This document shows positions 7,201 through 13,214 of a stretch of 14,790 nt of DNA, piece by piece. The translations under genes were made by a program, and so were the position numbers. The stretch spans positions 1 through 14,790 of the forward strand of contig CAMPET010000433.1 of NCBI GenBank assembly GCA_946803715.1. The letters are read 5' to 3'. Within the stretch, counting starts at the first letter, position 1, and each line of letters begins with the position of its first letter. Origin of the DNA: Beroe ovata. Lineage: Eukaryota > Ctenophora > Nuda > Beroida > Beroidae. The notes under the pieces were generated by a model that worked only from the letters and a program-made list of their open reading frames with translations, had not been told where the DNA came from and ran no database searches.

Positions 7201-8394
7201 GAGTGTGAACTGAGTACAGTTCACCAAGTACTACATGACCTACCACAACATCTCCCCTTCGATATCTTGGTGAGAAATGGGTGGGGTTATGTGGGCAATA
7301 AGGTAGTCAAGTGTAGAGTACAGATAAGAGTGAATTTCTCCTGATATCTGAATAAGGGGTGTCGTGAGTTGCTGATTATTGTTTAGGAAAACGATTCACT
7401 GCCCAGTGAAGCCCAATTATTGATGAGCAAATATGCTTGAAGGAGCGTGAGAATTCGGACTTATATGGGACTTTGGCGACGAGTTGCGGAAACAAAGTGA
7501 CAAATAATAATAAATTAAAGTTGAGACAGCATTGATCACAATATCACCTTCTCTCGAACTATAAAAGTATAAATTTCAATCTATTCAAGTAGTAGCTACA
7601 AGACCAACGTCCGGCAACTATTAAACTAGGAAATTGCTAGGTATTTTATCTTGTAACGTACCATTGCGTTCACCCATGTAAAATGTTGTAATAATAACGC
7701 GTTGTTGAGCTAATACACCACTTTTCGCGTGATATGGAGACTGCATTAGCAGATTCAGTACTTCAGTACAATTCTATGTGGTGTAAAAATTGCGTGCATT
7801 TAAAAACCTTGGATCGATCCGCACAATGAAATATTTTGACGTAGTGTATTATATAAACGTCGGATGAAAATGAAACTTGAAAACCTATTTTCACGCCGAT
7901 TTCTAACTCGGACTACTATAATTGACACCTTGTTGTTACAGTTGAGGAATGCCAACGACTTGTTGACGGAATATCCACCCTCTCTATTGAGGGTTCTACC
8001 CACGAAAAGTCAGGAGATTATACTGCAGGTAGGTTCAGCTGTTGTAACTTAAACCACTGTTTAAACTATGCAACAATCCGCTTAGTCCGGAGAGATGATA
8101 AAAAACTCTTGTAATTGAGCTTATATTGAAGTAGGTCTGATGATCTTAATCGATTATATAGGTTTATTGGAATAGGTACATGCGCCAGCGGTCAACTGTA
8201 ATAAGGCATGTGCCCGTTTAACTTTGAACAACCCCCAGGTTCCACGTTACGGGTATCTGGACTGGTCTAGAAACTGGGCATCCAAATTGCTGCAATTCGC
8301 AACCACTCCCGCGGGAAAAGTTGTAACATCAAGTTTCCTGATCGGTTTTGCCGCTGTGGCCGTATCTGTTATCGCTGGTCGATACCAGACGTAG
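4280..8394 (+). CDS. TBC1D20: TBC1D20, ER-anchored Rab GTPase-activating protein (eight exons, complete)
   Basis: TBC1D20 stimulates GTP hydrolysis by Rab1 (and Rab18) at the ER. Exons: 4280-4403, 4530-4690, 4802-4939, 5020-5181, 5287-5402, 7107-7269, 7942-8028 and 8239-8394. All seven junctions keep phase and give 368 residues (human about 403). The basic N-terminus (NPRKRRRSDQDFSERRRQK) is followed by LALSEGGLLSNEYRRVLW. The arginine-finger motif is V96-C-L-D-V-H-R102, and the glutamine finger is HYYQ141, whose exon ends right before GYHDV. Then come LSDFIMASDAGTMFSLSWII and LYDVFVTSPPLMPVYLSAAI. The last exon encodes the hydrophobic tail anchor (about 344-364, SSFLIGFAAVAVSVIAG) with GRYQT after it. 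Intron 5 (5403-7106) holds an antisense receptor gene. ATTAAA at 8579-8584 may be the poly(A) signal. The ATG at 4280 is the first in frame; only a TTG precedes it. Confidence 0.95.
4952..5029 (+). repeat. Inverted repeat across intron 3/exon 4 of TBC1D20
   Basis: CATGGTAAC at 4952-4960 is the exact reverse complement of GTTACCATG at 5021-5029. The left arm lies early in the 80-bp intron (4940-5019) and the right arm is the first coding bases of exon 4. A second GTTACCA (5013-5019-ish) overlaps the acceptor and could pair in competition. Confidence 0.7.
5526..5531 (-). terminator. Poly(A) signal of the nested receptor gene
   Basis: TTTATT on the plus strand reads AATAAA on the minus strand, 49 nt beyond the receptor stop codon and still inside TBC1D20 intron 5. 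It supports a self-contained minus-strand transcription unit. Confidence 0.6.
5580..7019 (-). CDS. Rhodopsin-like (class A) seven-transmembrane receptor, orphan, intronless, nested in TBC1D20 intron
   Basis: Plasma-membrane receptor of unknown ligand. The frame gives 479 residues from ATG 7019, or 456 from the ATG at 6950 (MSLSEG), which directly precedes the hydrophilic N-terminus with sequon NTT (41). Helices at about 51-78, 88-112, 122-156, 165-187, 213-240, 263-288 and 322-347. Class A landmarks: N71 in helix 1 (LNIVTF), D96 in helix 2 (AVVDATTCLVALP), C125 at the top of helix 3 with C201/C202 in the following loop, and NPLIC (342-346) in place of NPxxY, followed by a helix 8 (RIRDFREHI). 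The DRY site reads VRT (149-151), and helix 6 has CLTVNLP with no CWxP tryptophan. The cytoplasmic tail (348-479) is Arg-rich with two imperfect 15-residue repeats (RNLAGNCRRSGEL, RNLSGSYRGEL). I do not recognise a ligand class. Confidence 0.85.
   Translation of the reverse strand: MTFISSHKIYHYTPYNLIYSAPAMSLSEGLNERLLREEIKNTTSTLTGMTASVTIGILQMTFGNIIGGILNIVTFHFFTRKVSVFNELFKATAVVDATTCLVALPVSLSYATFRSPLLFSYRSFCAAWFITWLAITRLSLQLVALTSVVRTLRILFPLNTRLTVLAVRTMIITLVTLFLVVALIFQSVNQPKVRFRTSLACCTGDFVSSSHRFKLLVGMILLFYTPLSVVFVCCAVSCAKLLVQWRRTRLNRRARIISRKWFHSGVTLTILTAMCLTVNLPIIVCTVMYKTWIGNHRPLQLIGEEPKVFAEFMKKRNLPISFFTYFAAYSLVHSFLINSLANPLICVWRIRDFREHICYLWSRVIARAARRRTITDGVIIRHTRPRPHRSVHSPSHYPLPLVIRNTNTRQITYNNPASWDPGGNSEGSGGRNLAGNCRRSGELWVRNLSGSYRGELLPFSARRVRLRADTQTPPRAASV
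5666..5755 (-). repeat. Two 45-bp imperfect tandem units in the receptor tail
   Basis: Plus-strand units starting at 5666 and 5711 share a strongly matching first half (…CCTG..AAGTTTCGT.CCC…) and a diverged second half. They encode residues around 431-443 and 446-456 of the receptor, keeping frame because the unit is a multiple of three. Confidence 0.6.
7270..7941 (+). other. TBC1D20 intron 6
   Basis: A 672-bp A/T-rich intron between GTGAGA at 7270 and TTACAG at 7936-7941. I see no second nested gene or clear repeat; the short open frames are not domain-like. Together with exon 6 it is where upstream promoter elements of the antisense receptor could lie. Confidence 0.6.
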
Positions 8395-8875
8395 CTGCCC
8401 TATCATTCAGAAGTTCTTGTTGTCACTTATTGTTGTAGGAAATAGTTGTTATTCCTGATTAAGGATATATGCTGTTTGATTAATTTCTCTCTCACAATTC
8501 TCTGCGTTTCTCAACATTCATGTCTATAATAATCATGTATGTACAGTGTTCAATGTACAATGTACAGTCTTGTTTTGTATTAAAAGATTTAGTTCATAGG
8601 ATTCAGTTGACTTAATCAAAGATGGGACCTAAGTTGAGCTTAATATTTCCCCTCCTTTTCTTACACTTTTTGACATTTCGGTTACATTATATCAGACTAA
8701 ATCTTTGTGAAATTGATTGGTTGATTCTAGTATAGTTTCTGTTATAATCAGAATTTACGTGTTTTCATTAGTGACGTGCATGATTATGATGAATTCATTG
8801 TGAATCACATCAACGTAACGTAGCATCTTTCTACATCTACATTTCAATCAAATACAGAATCCTAATTAGCGATCA
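8395..8875. other. TBC1D20 3' UTR and frataxin upstream region
   Basis: No gene supported. TGTACA occurs three times within 27 bp (8540-8545, 8554-8559, 8561-8566), just ahead of the ATTAAA at 8579-8584. The remainder is A/T-rich and leads to the frataxin ATG at 8876; no strong TATA element is obvious. Confidence 0.55.
8579..8584 (+). terminator. Candidate poly(A) signal of TBC1D20
   Basis: ATTAAA, the commonest variant hexamer, sits 185 bp past the TBC1D20 stop in a T-rich context, with no closer AATAAA. Confidence 0.4.
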
Positions 8876-9787
8876 ATGACAATGAGTCTAGCAACCGCAA
8901 TACGAATATGTAGACGCTGCTGCAATCGCGAATTGGCAACAACAACCTGGGCAACCACAAGGTGTGCAACCACTGCACAACATACACAGAGAAACTCTGG
9001 CAATGAAAGATGTCCGAACAGCGTATCTATGGTGTGAGTTACCGGTAAATGGTCTTTGATCTATTTCTATTTATAATCATTCTCTGCCGGTTGATGTTTG
9101 TCACGTTTCAATAATCTCCCACAGAATTGCGAACAAGAGTCACGTCTCTCAGCTGAGACACTTGTCTCGCCGTCTTGCGACAATGTCGACCTCGTTGTTT
9201 GACGAGATATGTTCGGAGACGCTTCATGTTCTAGCTGATTCCCTGGAGGAATTGCCCGATTTCATACCCGATCTTCCAGAGTCTTTTGATGTGAGTGCAA
9301 GAATGACCGTTGGCACCACTCAAGCATTGACACAAGTCTCTTCCTGACACTGCTCGGTTCTTGACACACTTTAGTGTCACTTCACTAAGTACTTAACCAA
9401 TAACTGTACCTGAGGAATCATCAATTGAAATAACCATACCAGGTAGAATACAACGGTGAAGTGTTGACTCTCCATATCAAAGAGGGACATACCTACGTGA
9501 TCAACAGACAGACACCAAACCAACAAATATGGCTCTCTTCTCCTATTTCCGGCCCGAAAAGGTACGTTAATTTCACATTCTTCCATGCATGCTACCCAGT
9601 ACCCGTATTCTCGTTCATTCGCGATTAATGAATGTTCATTTTCAGGTATGATTTTATTGACGGTGACTGGGTATACTCGCATGACGGTACAAAGATGATC
9701 GATCTGTTAGAAGGAGAGCTGAGTGATATACTCGACTTCGAGTTTGAACTGAATGATGTCCGCCATTGTTTATTAGCATTTACATAA
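8876..9787 (+). CDS. FXN: Frataxin, mitochondrial iron-sulfur cluster assembly factor (four exons, complete)
   Basis: Frataxin binds the NFS1-ISD11-ISCU complex in the mitochondrial matrix and speeds sulfur transfer. Exons: 8876-9033, 9125-9290, 9443-9561 and 9646-9787; phases 2, 0 and 2 all match, giving 194 residues (human 210). The N-terminus (1-73) is rich in Arg, Thr and Ala and poor in acids, with [10 protein letters not shown] and LRHLSRRLA, as expected of a cleaved targeting sequence. The core follows: helix 1 [20 protein letters not shown] (76-95) with the acidic ridge, strands [12 protein letters not shown] (109-120), the family signature [15 protein letters not shown] (128-142), [16 protein letters not shown] (155-162) and helix 2 [14 protein letters not shown]138 and W156 are the conserved tryptophans. 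I used the first of two near ATGs (8876, 8882). The gene converges with the p85-like gene on the right. Confidence 0.95.
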
Positions 9788-10067
9788 AACCTAACTTGAC
9801 ATTTTTGAAAGATTTGTTGATAAGCCAGAACGCTGTAACCTATACAGGATCTATGATGATGTCATTGATTCGAATAGTACTTAACTCGAATTTTCTTTCA
9901 ATTGTGTTACTTGTATTGCGACAGCATTAACCTACAGATTACATCATCAAAAACAGCGTCAGCTTTCGTCAAACTAATTTTAGCTACGCACTCAATTCAT
10001 CAATGTTTACGTTATAAATGCAACGCGCGAAACTTTTAAGCCTATACGGAAAGACAAAATCAGCACC

Positions 10068-10092
10068 CCGCGCACGAATAATTCGTGCGCGG
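10068..10092. repeat. Perfect 25-bp palindrome (12-bp arms, 1-nt centre)
   Basis: CCGCGCACGAAT, a single A, then ATTCGTGCGCGG. Outside the arms CAGC (10061-10064) can pair with GCTG (10094-10097) across a small bulge, which makes a 16-bp stem. It is much richer in G+C than its surroundings. Confidence 0.9.
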
Positions 10093-10468
10093 CGCTGTGG
10101 AAATTACGTGACGAAATTCTTTTGAGTCAGGTCGTGGAATGTCCCAAGCAAATGAGCGAATGATTTTCGGCATAGATGACTGATCCTCAAGTTGATTTGG
10201 TGTCAGATTGGTAACAATTGAAAGGCCCTGATTTCATTCAAAATCAACACGGTATCATAGATATAGTCAATTGTAAACATCAATCTTAAATACGAATGGC
10301 ATTTGAAAAATGAAAATGGAACTTCTATCAACGTTCTATAAATCGTGTAAGGAAAGTTTTGCTCAAACGGAAACTATAGAAAGTGATGTTAGACGTGTGG
10401 GTCCGTTTGTGGAATATTAACGTGAAATTCAAAGCTATGGGCGATTCAAAAATGAAAAGTATCATGGA

Positions 10469-10474
10469 TTTATT
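10469..10474 (-). terminator. Candidate poly(A) signal of the p85-like gene
   Basis: TTTATT on the plus strand, read as AATAAA on the minus strand, 222 bp past the p85-like stop codon. It is the nearest canonical hexamer I found on that side. Confidence 0.4.
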
Positions 10475-10695
10475 TGAGTTTCGGTGTAGAATTTGCATTA
10501 TCATAACAAGAGAATGATCATTTCATCACAAATCGACGAACAACATAAAACATAGCTGTACACACTGTTCATGTATCAAGTCAATCAGCTGTCAGCGCAC
10601 TAATTTACTCTACTTGCGGGCACAATAATCTAGCAGGAAACATTGATCACAGGAGCTAATTAGTCGTCAATAAACCGGACACAACTGCCAGCTTC

Positions 10696-12796
10696 TCATG
10701 CGTTGTCAATGGTGTCAACATGACCCCATTTCCACCGATGGGTGTCAACGTTGTCCAATCTGTAGTTGGTGAAGCGAGGGTCGAATGCAGGGTAGATGAG
10801 CTGAGTATCAAGTTGTCGATTGTGTTCTCGGAGTGACTTGCGACGGTAATGCTCCACGAGTTGTGTGATTGTGGAGAATGTAGTTGGTGAGACCAGACCG
10901 TATTTGCTGTGCTCGTGTATTATTGACACCTTCTTTATCTCGTCTTGGACCCTGGTGATAGGAAAGAGGGGTCAGTGAAAGAGTGGAAATTGCCATAACC
11001 TCCTCGAAATCAAGCTTCTTCAACCTCGTAACGCGTGCCCTGAACATTGCCCAGGCTGTGCGCGTAAGTGGTAAAAGTTCATTGAGAAAATTGGATATCA
11101 ACTCACACTATATCGAGAGTAAACTGCCCCGGTTTATGTATGGACGGTCGAATGAGGAACGTCCCGTCTGGTTTATTCTGGAGAACTCTCCGGTATTCCT
11201 CACGTGAGAGCCCCTGCCGGAGATACGTCTCCATTGCAAATGCGGTGTCAACTGTCATCGATCTGGTGAGGTTGGGGGATAAATTCCGAGAAATATGGCA
11301 AATCACAAGTTTTAAACAGAGCACAGTTTTATAATAAGTAAAAACTGTAATATGTGTTGCAATTCGGTGAGCATTGTTTCAAAAACATTCGCTTTACAAG
11401 AAATCAACATGCACGAAAACTGGTTAATAGCGGAGCAAAAATGCTGTGATTAAATCAAAATACATGGAGTGAGACAACTGTTTATTAAATGAGAAAATGC
11501 CGCCAAATTTCAAACTCTGGACGCGTCAGATGCTATTGCGAAAACGTGCACCATATGTTCGTTGTGAAATTAGCTATTGTGTTCCAAGTTTTATTGATTT
11601 GTATCCAACTACGATTCCAGGAAAAGCTGGATCAGGAAAAGGATCATAATTTGGTGTAGATAGCTCGTGGAATTGGGAAGAAAAAGTAGATTTCCAACAT
11701 TATGAGAGTTGTGTGACTCGAGTAAAATCAATGTCCTATCTACGATATATAGTTATACTCGTGATATATATATATATACGATCTATATCTCGTGGGAATG
11801 TACTAACGAGGGCGGTATCTGAATGTTGTTGGGTTCCTCATATCCCGGATTATTATCCACGTCAGCATAATCTCTCCGGTTGAGGTACGTGGTTCTCAGA
11901 TCCTCGGGTTCCTTCCCTCTTGCCCTCAATTGTCTGCGGATGATTTATATGAGCTTAATCCTTGTGTGGTTTTTCCTCCCGTCACGACGCGGAATGTAAA
12001 ATACCGCCTTAATTCTTCCTCAGGCAGTCAGCGAGCTATCATACATTGAAACCAAATTTCGGCCTACCTGTCAACTTCCTGTAAAACTCGAGACTTGTCT
12101 CTTATCTCGAGTTTTATCTTCTTGAGTGAATCATCGATCTTTCTTAACTGACCTTGACTCTGAAAACCGTTGTCACGTAAGTTGAATCAGTAGGAACGAC
12201 TGTGGTCGCAATTCGATGACAAAAATAGGGAAGCTCAGTTCTCACCACTTTGTGCTTAATCTCCAGATCCTCAAGAACTTTCTTCTCGGTTTTCAGTTGA
12301 TCTCGTAACCCCTTGTTCTGCTCCTGCATCAGGGGAAGCACGTTCTGCGACCTGGAGGTTGGATAAATGGTTATTGATAGTCGCTGGTCATTGTTAATCC
12401 GACACTCATATCACAATACCAATTCGCCGTGTCCAGAGATCGTCACAAGAATGTACTCACGTTACTTTGAATCTCTCCTCAAATATGGAGGACTGTGTAA
12501 CGAGCCAGTTGAGCACATCTTGTTGTGCCGTCTGGATCCGGTTTATCGTATCAATTTTCTCCACAAAGTCTTGCTTCTTCCTAGCTTCAGACTGGTGGGA
12601 TACTGACTTAGTTTTAGTACGGAATACACCGTCCCTAACATCAGCCGTCTGTCGTTAGGGTGGTGAAATATAGGAAGTTGTTCCCAGTTGTTGGCATTTA
12701 TCCAAATACCTCGAATTTCTTGGTGAGTTCCTCGAGTGAGTCACTGACTGAGTTGTATCTCGCTTCCAAGTCGTCAGCATTCTCCGTCGGCCTCGC
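10696..12796 (-). CDS. PIK3R1: PI3-kinase regulatory subunit (p85-like), inter-SH2 coiled coil plus C-terminal SH2 (partial, seven exons)
   Basis: Class IA PI3K adaptor: SH2 domains bind phosphotyrosine and the coiled coil grips the p110 catalytic subunit. Symbol marks the family; the paralogue is unresolved. Minus-strand exons in order: 12796-12710, 12591-12461, 12351-12246, 12159-12068, 11933-11804, 11262-11107 and 10951-10696. The first five join in phase and encode heptad-type helix, e.g. DDLEARYNSVSDSLEELTKK, RKKQDFVEKIDTI, LRDQLKTEKKVLEDLEIKHK, LRKIDDSLKKIKLEIRDK. The last two join in phase (2) to one SH2: LSREEYRRVLQNKPDGTFLIR (Arg of FLIR binds phosphate), YGLVSPTTFSTITQLVEHYR and LDTQLIYPAF, then a 25-residue tail and TGA. 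The exon 5 donor (phase 0) does not match an exon start at 11262 (phase 2); a CGGCAG acceptor inside exon 6, just before GLSREE, would restore phase. N-terminal SH3/RhoGAP/nSH2 parts would lie right of the window. No STAT DNA-binding domain separates coil and SH2. Confidence 0.75.
11263..11803 (-). other. Intron between coiled-coil and SH2 exons of the p85-like gene
   Basis: 541 bp of A/T-rich DNA. I searched the minus strand for a small exon that would fix the phase conflict and found none convincing. It contains a (TA)n microsatellite near its donor end. Confidence 0.45.
11763..11778. repeat. (TA)n microsatellite
   Basis: About seven uninterrupted AT dinucleotides (GATATATATATATATACG), flanked by two copies of CTCGTG (11759-11764 and about 11789-11794). 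Confidence 0.8.
12082..12116. repeat. Perfect 12-bp inverted repeat in p85-like exon 4
   Basis: TAAAACTCGAGA (12082-12093) and TCTCGAGTTTTA (12105-12116) are exact reverse complements with an 11-nt loop. The whole structure is inside the coding exon for the helix KIKLEIRDKSRVLQ. Confidence 0.9.
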
Positions 12797-13214
12797 CTGA
12801 TATGTACAAAATTGTGAAATACGGACACATTGTCCGACACAATGATACACTATACTTCCCCGGCATGTATATTTGAACAAAATTAGTGAACTATTCGTAC
12901 CATTGCTGGTGGCAAAAGATGAAGCGACGAAAAAACAACCAGTGCAACGAAAGTTGGTATTTGAGACATGCAGATTGTCAATTTTTCTCAAAGACATAAT
13001 TCTACGTACACAGAACCCCAATCTACTCAAATGTCGAATCAGATGCAAGGTAGTAGGCTGAGTTAATTGCGTAATTACATGAATATACGAGAGACAGCGC
13101 TATGACTATGACCATTTTGATGAAATACACTGAATTATGGAGCGGTAAGGCAAGGCAAACTTTGGCATAATATGGCATAATTAAGTAATCAGACAACGAA
13201 TTCCCCTACCATCG
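12797..13214 (-). other. Upstream intron (or alternative 5' region) of the p85-like gene
   Basis: A TATCAG acceptor (12802-12797 on the minus strand) precedes the first coiled-coil exon. The exon's frame stays open upstream as far as an ATG at 13048, but the added residues are Cys/Phe/Ser-rich without domain character, so this is read as intron. Small direct repeats (AAGGCAAGGCAA, GGCATAATATGGCATAAT) occur at about 13147-13181, just before the satellite array. Confidence 0.5.

Larger units (their letters stand above)
9788..10695. other. Intergenic region between convergent frataxin and p85-like genes
   Basis: No coding region or RNA gene is supported in these 908 bp. It should contain both 3' UTRs. 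The salient structure is a perfect GC-rich palindrome at 10068-10092. A minus-strand AATAAA lies at 10474-10469. The rest is unremarkable A/T-rich DNA. Confidence 0.6.

Noticed and set aside
10669-10674. Plus-strand AATAAA as a frataxin poly(A) signal
   Set aside because: It is almost 900 bp past the frataxin stop and only about 20 bp from the convergent p85-like stop; a frataxin 3' UTR running that far is unlikely without transcript evidence.
10808-11101. 97-codon minus-strand frame starting MISNFLNELLP
   Set aside because: It crosses the intron between the two SH2 exons and reads the final exon in the wrong frame; the SH2 match and splice phase support the other reading.
10696-12796. STAT-family protein (coiled coil followed by SH2)
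   Set aside because: In STATs a beta-barrel DNA-binding domain and a linker separate coil and SH2. Here only a short acidic linker does, and the coil's end (RKIDDSLKKIKLEI…QLR) fits the p85 inter-SH2 region.
12698-13048. 116-codon minus-strand frame as a true 5' exon of the p85-like gene
   Set aside because: Only its last part (from 12796) looks coiled-coil; the upstream part is Cys/Phe/Ser-rich, and a good acceptor separates them. It remains a minor alternative first-exon option.
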